Shown here: in pieces, positions 8,230-14,772 of the stretch
Layout of the letters: every line of letters begins with the position of its first letter
How positions within the stretch are numbered: position 1 is the first letter of the stretch
DNA from: a virus
Reading direction: 5' to 3' (one strand)
Length of the DNA stretch: 61,069 nucleotides
Virus record (IMG/VR): IMGVR_UViG_3300032315_000228
Coordinates: 1-61,069 of that record
Made by a program: the position numbers and the translations under genes
The notes under the pieces: generated by a model
The model's database searches: none
What the model was told of the DNA's origin: nothing
The model's input: only the letters and a program-made list of their open reading frames with translations

Positions 8230-9164
8230 TATCCGCCTCCAATGAACATCTGCCTAGGCACAAGACGCAGCGCGGCGCGTTCCTGATCCTCGTCAGCCGC
8301 TGTCATCCATGCCTCGTCATACTGCTGTTTCAGTATCCCAAGGCGTTCCATACCGCCGGGCACCTTAAGCGCAATGTAATAGGCTAATCCAGCCACCATA
8401 CAAGGCACAAAACGGAAGGGAACATCCATCACATTGACACCGCTACCGGCATCTTGGACGCGACGCATACGCCAGTAGACAAATTGATATGTCTGGGAGC
8501 CGTCCGGCGTAGGCCACATGGTCACGCGGGGTACGTTGTTGATATAAATCTTGGCATTCGCACTTGCGGTGTGTGCCGCAGCCGTTGTTCCGTTCTGTCC
8601 ACGGAAACAATTGCTCAAAGTATTACCATCAATGTAGTTGTAGAAGATGGTTTCGCTGTCAAGGTTGATGTACCCAATGGCAGGAAGCCCAACCACGCTG
8701 GACAATACGATGGACGTGTCTGTTGCGTTGATACTGGTTGCCAAAACCGCCGTTGTTGGCATGATTTGGCCATCCAACCGCTGATACCAGACCTGAATTG
8801 GTCTCGCTTGGGTCAACTTGTTTGGTAGGGTGGCGTATGTAGAAACGCTGATGCGAGTAATTGTTAAATCGGCTTGGGTTGCCGCTACGTTTGCCTGTGT
8901 TCGGATGACGTGATCGAGCAAATCGACGGTATCTGTGGGGATTGTATAGGTGTTCAAGCCTTGAGTTAGGGTGATCGTGCCCTGCTCGAACGTCCACATA
9001 TTGATACCGCGATTTGCCCAGTCAGCAAACAACAAATTCAGCGACCGGCGAGCCGTTTTAAGGTCATAACCTGTACGCAACTCTGAACCAGCACGCTCAA
9101 AAGCCTCCTCCACCAGTTCGGTGAGGTCTAAATTAAAGCCTGCTGCCCCAGAGGTTGTTGCCAT
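8229..9164 (-). CDS. Head-tail adaptor protein (P22 gp4/T7 gp11-like role)
   Basis: 311 residues. The N-terminal helix-rich part (LDLTELVEEAFERAGSELRT, then RRSLNLLFADWANRGINMWT) and the C-terminal part (VPFRFVPCMVAGLAYYIALK) match a phage adaptor family that follows the portal. Between them a beta domain (residues about 145-205) is inserted, with TSIVLSSVVGLPAIGYINLD and CFRGQNGTTAAAH, which resembles adhesive domains inserted in other virion proteins. Likely forms the ring beneath the portal. Confidence 0.7.
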   Translation of the reverse strand: MATTSGAAGFNLDLTELVEEAFERAGSELRTGYDLKTARRSLNLLFADWANRGINMWTFEQGTITLTQGLNTYTIPTDTVDLLDHVIRTQANVAATQADLTITRISVSTYATLPNKLTQARPIQVWYQRLDGQIMPTTAVLATSINATDTSIVLSSVVGLPAIGYINLDSETIFYNYIDGNTLSNCFRGQNGTTAAAHTASANAKIYINNVPRVTMWPTPDGSQTYQFVYWRMRRVQDAGSGVNVMDVPFRFVPCMVAGLAYYIALKVPGGMERLGILKQQYDEAWMTAADEDQERAALRLVPRQMFIGGG

Positions 9165-9367
9165 TAAATTGTCTCCGCAGTCTCATACGCTTTTAAAAGC
9201 GCTTTTAACCGTTCAATTTCCTTGTCTCTCTCTTCCAGCTTGCGCATAAGGCTGTCATTCATATCAGCCCACATCACAATTTGTTCCATGCGTTGCTTAT
9301 GATCCCTATGCATGATCTCAAACATGCGCTCAGACATCTCAATTTGCTTTTGGATGAAAGTAACCAT
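9164..9367 (-). CDS. Small coiled-coil protein
   Basis: 67 residues, almost all alpha-helical, with heptad-like spacing over residues 8-60 (SLMRKLEERDKEIERLKALL). Highly charged with many Met. One-base overlaps at both ends with neighbouring genes place it in the head/connector operon. Possibly an oligomeric scaffold-like or connector accessory; function not known. Confidence 0.7.
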   Translation of the reverse strand: MVTFIQKQIEMSERMFEIMHRDHKQRMEQIVMWADMNDSLMRKLEERDKEIERLKALLKAYETAETI

Positions 9368-9600
9368 TATCTAAATCCTGCCGTTTTCTTTGCCACTTTG
9401 GGTGGCTGTTTTACGAACTGCTTCCCTTTAGCTTTGCCAGCACGTTTTGCGCGTGTTGTTGCAGCGTACTCAGAAGGGCTAAGAGCTTTAATTGCAGCTT
9501 CAGGGAGGTATCTTTCACCTGTGTCAGAAGATTTTTTACCACTTTTGGTTCTCCATTTTTGGTCACCCCAGTTTTTAAGGGAGGTCTGCGGCGCTTTCAA
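9367..9600 (-). CDS. Small basic protein with KWRTKSGK / TGERYLP motif
   Basis: 77 residues when started at the TTG at 9600, which overlaps the upstream TGA (TTGA) and has GGGGGA about 7 nt before it. An in-frame ATG at 9666 would require a 70-nt overlap in a composition unlike the rest. The core LKNWGDQKWRTKSGKKSSDT, GERYLPEAAIKALSPSEYAA is a recurrent small phage and giant-virus protein motif (possibly DUF5872-like). Strongly basic C-terminus; nucleic acid contact is plausible. Confidence 0.7.
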   Translation of the reverse strand: MKAPQTSLKNWGDQKWRTKSGKKSSDTGERYLPEAAIKALSPSEYAATTRAKRAGKAKGKQFVKQPPKVAKKTAGFR

Positions 9601-9872
9601 TCTTTGTATCCCCCGCCAGCAGCCTTGTACTTCTTGGCTACCAACTGAGCTTTCCTTGCTGACCACTGCCCTGCGCCCGTGCCATGAGTTGCCGCTGCTT
9701 TGACCTGAGACACAATCTTCTTACGAAGGCTTGGTTTCGTGTAGTTACCAGCGGCGTTAACACTCCCACCCTCTTTGTACTGGGTAAAGTCAGTATCATC
9801 CCTGCGTGGCTTTTTCACGCCTTTGGGCATTTTTGAGGGGTTGATATCCCCCATACCACGTGAGGGTCTCAT
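9597..9872 (-). CDS. Small basic phage protein (GQWSARKAQ motif)
   Basis: 91 residues, about a quarter Lys/Arg. It has the conserved stretch NAAGNYTKPSLRKKIVSQVK followed by GTGAGQWSARKAQLVAKKYK, ending in GGGYKD. This arrangement is common in small proteins of the head regions of aquatic phages. Overlaps the following gene by 4 nt. Probably a DNA-contacting or internal head protein; role not established. Confidence 0.75.
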   Translation of the reverse strand: MRPSRGMGDINPSKMPKGVKKPRRDDTDFTQYKEGGSVNAAGNYTKPSLRKKIVSQVKAAATHGTGAGQWSARKAQLVAKKYKAAGGGYKD

Positions 9873-9876
9873 GGGT

Positions 9877-10236
9877 TTAGCAGGTTTTGCCGCCGGACTT
9901 CATGGTAACCATCTTGCCTTTGGTTTTGCCTTTGACAGCAACACCGTCTTTGCTGGGAGCAGCAGTTTTAACTTTGCCCATTGATGTCATGCCGCCAGAA
10001 GCCATCTTCTTCATTGGCATTTCTTTTTTGCCTTTTGCCATCTCTTTTTTCTTGGCAATCATTTCCATGAAAGGGTTTGCTTTAGCCATATCACCACCTC
10101 TTTTAAAAGTTTTGCCTTTATCGGCGTTTGAAAAATCCTTGCCCACAGACTGCGGGACTCCCACCTTCTTGGCAAACGATGGGTTGTGGGCCACCGCTTC
10201 CATAAAATTGTGTTGCTTCTTACTCGTGCTCGGCAT
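9877..10236 (-). CDS. Lys/Met-rich internal head protein candidate
   Basis: 119 residues from the ATG at 10236; a longer frame to 10308 would overlap the membrane protein gene in a region that looks non-coding. The N-terminus MPSTSKKQHNFMEAVAHNPS, then KVGVPQSVGKDFSNADKGK is a motif found in several phage head-region proteins. The remainder consists of Lys/Met/Gly repeats (KKKEMAKGKKEMPMKKMASG) and is probably disordered. High positive charge suggests binding to packaged DNA. Confidence 0.75.
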   Translation of the reverse strand: MPSTSKKQHNFMEAVAHNPSFAKKVGVPQSVGKDFSNADKGKTFKRGGDMAKANPFMEMIAKKKEMAKGKKEMPMKKMASGGMTSMGKVKTAAPSKDGVAVKGKTKGKMVTMKSGGKTC

Positions 10237-10426
10237 CGTCGTCTTTCTTTTTACGGAACAAAGTAGAAAACTCTTTGCCTGTAGCCATTTCGTAGATGCG
10301 CATGACACCCACTACTGCACCGATCAAGCCAAATATTGGCGTAAGTAAATTTAAAAATGTACCGAGTGTCGTAAACACTGCTACGACGTCTAACATGTTT
10401 TTTACGGTGTCTGTTTGTTCGGTCAT
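10220..10426 (-). CDS. Small membrane protein, holin-like
   Basis: 68 residues: an acidic N-terminus, a long hydrophobic region at residues 12-43 that could form one or two membrane helices (AVFTTLGTFLNLLTPIFGLI, then GAVVGVMRIYE), and a charged C-terminal tail (RKKKDDDAEHE). Size, topology and charged tail match small phage holins, but the genome also has a better 3TM holin candidate next to the endolysin. It lies among head genes, so a virion membrane role is an alternative. Confidence 0.65.
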   Translation of the reverse strand: MTEQTDTVKNMLDVVAVFTTLGTFLNLLTPIFGLIGAVVGVMRIYEMATGKEFSTLFRKKKDDDAEHE

Positions 10427-10427
10427 A

Positions 10428-10682
10428 TCAGCACTTCCAAGCCCGAAGGCTTTTGTTAATCCTCGAATTTGGATCCTTGGCGGTTTTTTCGCTCGTCAAT
10501 TTCTTCTTCATGCCTTCCATACGGGCGCAGAAGGAGTCGCGGCGTTTGCCGCCCTCGGGTTGAGGAGCTTTCAAACCCGGCTTCCCCGGATTCGCTTTGT
10601 TGTAGGAAGCCCGACCTTTGGCGTTCAAGCCGCCTTTCTCGGATTTCCCTTCCTTGCGCGTCCATGCTGGCGTCTTAGCCAT
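10428..10682 (-). CDS. DUF6321-like small basic protein
   Basis: 84 residues. TPAWTRKEGKSEKGGLNAKG, RASYNKANPGKPGLKAPQPE, then SFCARMEGMKKKLTSEKTAK and SRINKSLRAWKC is a strongly conserved pattern that I associate with DUF6321 proteins of many phages. All invariant-looking residues (GLNAKGRASY, FCARMEGM, SRINKSLRAW) are present. Function unknown; the positive charge and position in the head operon suggest a virion or packaging accessory. Overlaps the upstream gene by 8 nt. Confidence 0.8.
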   Translation of the reverse strand: MAKTPAWTRKEGKSEKGGLNAKGRASYNKANPGKPGLKAPQPEGGKRRDSFCARMEGMKKKLTSEKTAKDPNSRINKSLRAWKC

Positions 10683-10965
10683 AAAATGTCGTCACTTTAG
10701 CTGCATTGGGGGCCGTGCCGGGTAGCGTTACATGAATGTCTGTCGCGAACAAAATGCCTTCGCCGGGAATGAGCAATGAAACGGGTTGTGTACCTGTACC
10801 AATATTAAATTGCAAGCGAATCGTGCCAGAAGCACCCCCGTCTCGAAAAATAATATCCCCCGCTGTTCCACCAGAAATGCAATGATATGCCTTGAGGCGG
10901 TTGCGCCCCGATACTACTGTACCTGTCGCTTCTACGTGCGCGGCTTTTACGTCTGTCTGCATCAT
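10675..10965 (-). CDS. Small beta-rich head decoration-like protein
   Basis: 96 residues, predicted beta sandwich (SGRNRLKAYHCISGGTAGDI, then PVSLLIPGEGILFATDIHVT). AGGAG lies 7 nt before the ATG. It sits directly after a strong UUCG hairpin that separates it from the abundant 11009-11494 product. Resembles small decoration or stabilising proteins of phage heads; not proven. Confidence 0.65.
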   Translation of the reverse strand: MMQTDVKAAHVEATGTVVSGRNRLKAYHCISGGTAGDIIFRDGGASGTIRLQFNIGTGTQPVSLLIPGEGILFATDIHVTLPGTAPNAAKVTTFYG

Positions 10966-10984
10966 AATTAATCTCCTGTTATTA

Positions 10985-11000
10985 GGGGGCCGAAGCCCCC
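10985..11000 (-). promoter_or_regulatory. UUCG-tetraloop hairpin between two virion genes
   Basis: In the transcribed direction the RNA reads GGGGGC-UUCG-GCCCCC: a 6-bp GC stem with a very stable tetraloop. No T-run follows (TAATAACAGGAG comes next), so it is not a classical terminator. It stands between the stop of 11009-11494 and the Shine-Dalgarno of 10675-10965; protection of the upstream mRNA end or partial attenuation are the likely roles. Confidence 0.7.
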
Positions 11001-11008
11001 TTGATTAA

Positions 11009-11494
11009 TTAGACTTGGCTTGGGTTTGCAGCGCCGCTAGAGTCTTTGACGACGTACACGCATGTAATCGTGGCAGCGCCGCCGCTGGCTGTACCGGCGC
11101 AAGCGTAGACTGCTTGGATAACCAAATCAGATGTGCCAACATTCAAATATGTACCAATCTGTGCGCCTGTAACAGCTACAGTTGCGCGACCTACAGACAA
11201 AGGTGTAGTTGTAGCGCCACCAACGGTAGCCAAAGAGTTACCAGCGGCGGTTTGAATAGTGATGGTGTTACCAGTCGTACCAGCGTAAGCAGTGGTAATG
11301 TCTACAAAAAATTCTATAATTTGTGCGCCAGCAGGCAAGACAAATTCTGTGGTAGCCGTGGTGTCGTTAACAGTGGTCAAACCTGTCTGGCTTACAACAG
11401 TTGCGCCCATGTTACGGATAGTGCCAGCAGTAGTACCGGTTGTGTTTTTAACAGTGCCCAACAACCAAGGGCCTAGGTGAGTTGCGAATCCCAT
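11009..11494 (-). CDS. Virion (decoration/spike-like) protein
   Basis: 161 residues, rich in Thr, Ala, Gly and Val; predicted all-beta (ATTEFVLPAGAQIIEFFVDI, then TTAYAGTTGNTITIQTAAG). It has its own consensus-like promoter upstream and a stable hairpin downstream, implying high expression, as expected for a major virion component. The sequence resembles putative capsid decoration proteins. No catalytic motif. Confidence 0.7.
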   Translation of the reverse strand: MGFATHLGPWLLGTVKNTTGTTAGTIRNMGATVVSQTGLTTVNDTTATTEFVLPAGAQIIEFFVDITTAYAGTTGNTITIQTAAGNSLATVGGATTTPLSVGRATVAVTGAQIGTYLNVGTSDLVIQAVYACAGTASGGAATITCVYVVKDSSGAANPSQV

Positions 11495-11516
11495 GTTTAA
11501 TTCTCCATGCGTTGTA

Positions 11517-11559
11517 GCGTATCAATCTGCATGAGGTCAGCCGGGACTGTTTGATACGC
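11517..11559 (-). promoter_or_regulatory. Leader hairpin upstream of 11009-11494
   Basis: A perfect 9-bp inverted repeat GCGTATCAA (11517-11525) and TTGATACGC (11551-11559) encloses a 25-nt loop, and a second short stem CCGGG-TTT-CCCGG lies just beyond it. Both fall in the 5' leader between the predicted transcription start near 11574 and the start codon at 11494. It could stabilise the mRNA or control initiation. Confidence 0.5.
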
Positions 11560-11580
11560 CGGGTTTCCCGGAATACGTTC

Positions 11581-11608
11581 AATATACACGATCTGTGTAG
11601 AATGTCAA
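11581..11608 (-). promoter_or_regulatory. Sigma70-type promoter for left-going virion genes
   Basis: On the minus strand TTGACA (11608-11603), a 16-bp spacer, then TATATT (11586-11581): a perfect -35 box and 5/6 match in the -10 box. It overlaps the start codon region of the opposing HNH gene. Predicted start near 11574. It would give the decoration and connector genes a supply of mRNA independent of the capsid transcript, which ends at 12501-12526. Confidence 0.65.
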
Positions 11609-11609
11609 C

Positions 11610-11996
11610 ATGCCGTACAAAGATCCACTAAAAAAGAAAGAAAAGCAAAAGGGCTACTCCAAGAAGCACTACGATGGAAACGTGAATAAGGTTAAAGCCA
11701 CAACCAAGAAAACAAAGGGCTGCTTCAAACAAAAGTGGAAGGATTTCAAGGACACGTTATCTTGCCTTGAATGTGGGACTAACCACCCAGCAACTTTAGA
11801 TTTTCACCATATAGACCCCGAGATGAAGAACGCCAGCGTACATAAACTTGTACAAGCCAAGAGCTATAAAAAGGCGTTGGAAGAAGTTGCGCAGTGCATA
11901 GTGCTGTGTTCAAACTGCCATAGGGTTTTCCACCACAACGAGCGTCAAAAAATAAAAATGGGGGCCGAAGCCCCCACCAAGTTACAGGAAGTGTAA
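11610..11996 (+). CDS. HNH endonuclease inserted in the structural arm
   Basis: 128 residues. A very basic N-terminus (residues 1-45) is followed by an HNH/McrA-type domain: CLEC (52-55), the catalytic HHID (66-69), and CSNCHRVFHH (100-109), i.e. a zinc-bound beta-beta-alpha metal fold. It is the only rightward gene in the leftward arm, lies between transcription units, and its last codons overlap the leftward terminator hairpin. A perfect 8-bp hairpin (11979-11999, loop GGAAG) spans its stop codon. This is the typical setting of a free-standing homing endonuclease; a packaging-associated HNH is less likely because it is far from the terminase. Confidence 0.85.
   Translation: MPYKDPLKKKEKQKGYSKKHYDGNVNKVKATTKKTKGCFKQKWKDFKDTLSCLECGTNHPATLDFHHIDPEMKNASVHKLVQAKSYKKALEEVAQCIVLCSNCHRVFHHNERQKIKMGAEAPTKLQEV
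11947..11975 (-). terminator. Rho-independent terminator (leftward)
   Basis: Read on the minus strand: GGGGGC-UUCG-GCCCCC followed by A and a T-rich tract (TTTTTATTTTTT). The stem is 6 GC pairs with a UUCG loop. It ends the transcript of the acidic protein gene (12010-12423). The complementary strand encodes residues MGAEAP of the HNH protein. Confidence 0.85.
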
Positions 11997-12009
11997 CTTC
12001 CGTTCAAGC

Positions 12010-12423
12010 TTAAATGCGGGTAATTACGTATGAGGTGACAGTTGGAGCTTCGTCTTCTGACTCTTCGTCTTCTGACTCTTCGTCTTCTGACTCTTCGTCT
12101 TCAACGTACTCAACCCAGTCATCAGACTCTTCGTCGTAGACATACCAAACATCTGCCTCTTCGTCGTACCAATACCACGCGTCAGTATCTTCGTCGTAAA
12201 CGTACTCTTCGTCTTCCTCTGCGTCAAACTCAATGCCTGCGTCGTCAAATTGATTGGCAATGAACTCGGGGGTAACGTCATAGTCAACCGCCCAGCCGTA
12301 TTCTTTTTGAAAATCAATGAACTCTTGAATGATCTGCACTTTCTCAAAATCGCTGGTCTCAATGGTCAAAATTTCATCTTCCACAAAATCCCAGTCGGCA
12401 ATGTTGATCTGAACCTTGTACAT
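12010..12423 (-). CDS. Highly acidic repeat protein
   Basis: 137 residues. The first 65 look folded (MYKVQINIADWDFVEDEIL, then FIDFQKEYGWAVDYDVTPEF). The rest is extremely acidic: several WYxYDEE-type repeats and then a DEESEDEESEDEES run encoded by three 15-bp DNA repeats (12051-12095), ending in APTVTSYVITRI. The net charge suggests a DNA mimic, an inhibitor of a host nucleic-acid-binding protein, or a chaperone for basic head proteins; none of these is proven. It forms its own transcription unit between two terminators, unlike its neighbours. AGGAG lies 7 nt before the ATG. Confidence 0.85.
   Translation of the reverse strand: MYKVQINIADWDFVEDEILTIETSDFEKVQIIQEFIDFQKEYGWAVDYDVTPEFIANQFDDAGIEFDAEEDEEYVYDEDTDAWYWYDEEADVWYVYDEESDDWVEYVEDEESEDEESEDEESEDEAPTVTSYVITRI
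12051..12101. repeat. 15-bp tandem repeat within the acidic gene
   Basis: CGTCTTCTGACTCTT occurs three times in tandem (12051-12095) with a partial fourth copy. On the coding (minus) strand each unit gives about five residues of the E/D/S run. Perfect repeats of this kind vary readily in copy number by replication slippage. Confidence 0.9.
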
Positions 12424-12465
12424 AAAAAACTCCTTTAATTTGATGCAGCCCCATGCCGCAAAACA

Positions 12466-12494
12466 ATCCTACGGAGTCTCTATGACTATTGCAA
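12466..12494 (-). promoter_or_regulatory. Candidate promoter of the acidic protein gene
   Basis: On the minus strand TTGCAA (12494-12489), 17-bp spacer, TAGGAT (12471-12466). It lies just after the capsid terminator and upstream of 12010-12423, exactly where a new promoter is needed. Both boxes are imperfect (4/6 each). Confidence 0.45.
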
Positions 12495-12500
12495 GGCTAA

Positions 12501-12526
12501 TAAAAAAGGGCCCCTTTTGGGGGCCC
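12501..12526 (-). terminator. Strong terminator after the major capsid gene
   Basis: On the minus strand a 7-bp GC stem GGGGCCC/GGGCCCC around a CAAAA loop, then a run of six T. It is 27 nt after the capsid stop codon and closes the head operon running from the terminase to the capsid gene. Confidence 0.85.
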
Positions 12527-12552
12527 CCATCTGGTTATTTAAAACCAAATTA

Positions 12553-13464
12553 TCAGGTCGTACCGGGTGAGCCAAAAGCTCCCAATGGATCAGACCAGCC
12601 GAATGAATAACGCTCACGAGCCTTGTAACGTACGTTACCAGTATCGAAGTCGCCGTCCATTTTGTTCTCCAGAGGCATACGCTCAAAGTGCTTCAAGCCA
12701 TTGGGAACGTCGGTCATCAAGAACCAGCCGTTGCTGTCTGTCAAGAAGTGATTGACAGTGTAGCCTTCGGGGATTGAGCCGTTGTTCTTCAACGCGTTGA
12801 TGTCGTTGTCGGTAGTGCCAACACGGAGGTTGGTTTCCAACAGGCGGGTAGCCACGAACATCAGAGCAGGAGGAATAATCAACTTACGGGGCTTTGCTGC
12901 AATCAACAGGCCACGCTCATCAGTCCATGCGGCGATTTGAATAACTGCATTTTCCAATGAAGTTTCGTTCAAGTCAGCGTTGGTAGTTGGGCGATTGCTG
13001 TTGGTGCCACCAGAAACCAAGGGGTGAGCTGTGCTGAACAAAGCAACACCGTCGCCACCTGTGTAGGCGCTAGAGAAGCCGTTGTTCAAAACAGAAGCTG
13101 CCTTGACTTGTTTGGTGTATGCCATAGCACGGGCCAAAGCTTTGGTGTAGCGAGCAGACAAGCTGTCGTACAAGTTATCTTCAATCGCTTCTTCAGTGAT
13201 TGAGAAACCCAAAGCAATAGTTTCGTGGTTGTAGCGCGCTGTGAACGCTTCTTGCGCATTGTCATAAGCAATGGCAGAACCTTCGTTCTTGACGGGAGCA
13301 GCGGAGAAACCAGCAAGCTTGGTCTCTTCTTCAAAGCTACGCTCTGATTTCTCAGTTTCGTAGATTTCTTTATGCTCTTCGCCGTAGCGGGAGTACTCCA
13401 TACCAAACAAGGCATTCAAGCCGGGTAAGAGTTCTTTAAGTAGTTGTGCACGTGAAATAGCCAT
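12553..13464 (-). CDS. Major capsid protein (HK97-fold, Mu gpT-like)
   Basis: 303 residues. Features of the gpT-like/HK97-fold group are visible: an N-terminal helical arm (AQLLKELLPGLNALFGMEYS), the E-loop/A-domain region with GFSITEEAIEDNLYDSLSAR, the motif GVALFSTAHPLVSGGTNSNR, then KPRKLIIPPALMFVATRLLE and GWFLMTDVPNGLKHFERMPL. Length is typical. It follows the scaffold-like gene, 149-aa gene and 277-aa gene and is closed by a strong terminator, as expected for the most abundant virion protein. Forms the icosahedral head shell. Confidence 0.85.
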   Translation of the reverse strand: MAISRAQLLKELLPGLNALFGMEYSRYGEEHKEIYETEKSERSFEEETKLAGFSAAPVKNEGSAIAYDNAQEAFTARYNHETIALGFSITEEAIEDNLYDSLSARYTKALARAMAYTKQVKAASVLNNGFSSAYTGGDGVALFSTAHPLVSGGTNSNRPTTNADLNETSLENAVIQIAAWTDERGLLIAAKPRKLIIPPALMFVATRLLETNLRVGTTDNDINALKNNGSIPEGYTVNHFLTDSNGWFLMTDVPNGLKHFERMPLENKMDGDFDTGNVRYKARERYSFGWSDPLGAFGSPGTT

Positions 13465-13476
13465 TTAAGTAACTCC

Positions 13477-14310
13477 TTATGCGCCAGTGGCAGAGTAGTA
13501 ACCATGCAAACCTTGGTTCATTTTTACCAAGATTTCAGGATACTGGGTGAAAACCACAGTCGATGTGTAAACACCAGAATTCAATGTGAATGTGGCGGCT
13601 TGGTTCAGCACAACAGAAGTTGCGCCTGCTGCGGCTGCGGTATCAACAAAAGAACCCGTGGAGGCGAGTTGACCGTTTGTGGTCAATACAGCAACGTCTG
13701 TACCAACTGGCAATGCAAAAGGCAAAGCACTCACGGTCAAGGTAGTTGTACCTGTACTGTAAGTAGCTGTACCCAGCGGAACTGCTGTGTCAGTCACAAC
13801 ACCAACCATACGCAAAGGCAAAGTGGTGGTAACAGGAGTGTCAACAGGAGCCAAAACTGCGTTAGCAGAATTGCCAGTGTTTGCACTGCCTGTGTTGTTG
13901 ATGGCTGACAGGTTAGTGCCAATCATCGCCAAAGCACCAGATGCAATGGTAGTACCAGAAGAACACACAACCGCTTTAAACACAGCATCAGGATCATCCG
14001 ATATGTAGGCTTGGCAATCACCGGCTGCGGTGCTTGCTGGCCAGTATTGGCTGAACTGCTTTTGCTTAGTTACAGGGTTAGTGAATGTGCAACCCAAGAA
14101 AATACCAACCGTCTGATTTAACGTAGTGCCGGTAGTAACTGAGGCGCGTGTGGCAAAGCCACGGGATAGAACAACGAAATCACCATAGAAGATGTCGGTT
14201 GAGTAACCGTATTGGATGGGGTACATGCGGGTGGAACCTGCAAATACTTGACCGCCAATCAAATTCAATGGTTTTAGCCCGTAAGGGGCGTCAACTACTG
14301 GATAAGCCAT
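13477..14310 (-). CDS. Head-associated structural protein (decoration candidate)
   Basis: 277 residues. The N-terminus MAYPVVDAPYGLKPLNLIGG, QVFAGSTRMYPIQYGYSTDI is a pattern I recall from proteins next to capsid genes in aquatic phages. The central portion has Thr/Val-rich beta repeats (TYSTGTTTLTVSALPFALPV) and the C-terminus an aromatic motif (QYPEILVKMNQGLHGYYSAT). It lies 12 nt upstream of the capsid gene. Probably a second abundant head protein; a capsid role of its own is a less likely alternative. Confidence 0.7.
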   Translation of the reverse strand: MAYPVVDAPYGLKPLNLIGGQVFAGSTRMYPIQYGYSTDIFYGDFVVLSRGFATRASVTTGTTLNQTVGIFLGCTFTNPVTKQKQFSQYWPASTAAGDCQAYISDDPDAVFKAVVCSSGTTIASGALAMIGTNLSAINNTGSANTGNSANAVLAPVDTPVTTTLPLRMVGVVTDTAVPLGTATYSTGTTTLTVSALPFALPVGTDVAVLTTNGQLASTGSFVDTAAAAGATSVVLNQAATFTLNSGVYTSTVVFTQYPEILVKMNQGLHGYYSATGA

Positions 14311-14322
14311 TTAAGGACTCCT

Positions 14323-14772
14323 TTATTTAGAACCTGTACCAAATCCGCTTCCGCGACTGGATGAAGACTTGCGGTCAGCAAACAGCGGCATACGCGGGTC
14401 ATTGTTTCTCATGAAGTGGTTGTCCACTGAATCCATCTGGTTCTGCGCTTGCGTGTCGTAATACTCTCTCATGGCAGCGAGTTTTTCGGTAGGAATTTTG
14501 CAAAGCATCAATCCACCAATTTCCACATTACCGTTTGCATTACCTTCAAGCATCAGTTCTGGATGGTCTACTGCCTTCACTGGAACCCAGCCATCCCGCA
14601 TCTTGCTAGATACATTGGTTGGCATTGATTGCCCCAAAACGTGAGTCGCTATATAGCGATACTCCCATCCGGGCTCAGGGGTAGGATCGGGCAGTGCACT
14701 CGATGGTTTATATACATATCGAGTTGTTTTTTCGCGTGACACATTGTCACGGGGGTTACGGTTTTCAGCCAT
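14323..14772 (-). CDS. Conserved head-region protein
   Basis: 149 residues. Polar N-terminus, then a compact centre PGWEYRYIATHVLGQSMPTN, VSSKMRDGWVPVKAVDHPEL and EIGGLMLCKIPTEKLAAMRE, followed by a Ser/Gly-rich tail (SSSSRGSGFGTGSK). It overlaps the scaffold gene by 8 nt. Similar proteins sit between scaffold and capsid genes in related phages; the role is unknown, possibly capsid assembly. Confidence 0.7.
   Translation of the reverse strand: MAENRNPRDNVSREKTTRYVYKPSSALPDPTPEPGWEYRYIATHVLGQSMPTNVSSKMRDGWVPVKAVDHPELMLEGNANGNVEIGGLMLCKIPTEKLAAMREYYDTQAQNQMDSVDNHFMRNNDPRMPLFADRKSSSSRGSGFGTGSK

Noticed and set aside
9601-9666. Upstream ATG start for the 9367 gene
   Set aside because: It needs a 70-nt overlap in an unlike composition; the TTG at 9600 has a TTGA overlap and a binding site.
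12024-12362. Alternative frames in the acidic gene
   Set aside because: Open only because the repeats are free of stops; composition (Lys/Thr/Ser or Leu/Arg repeats) is not protein-like and lacks start signals.
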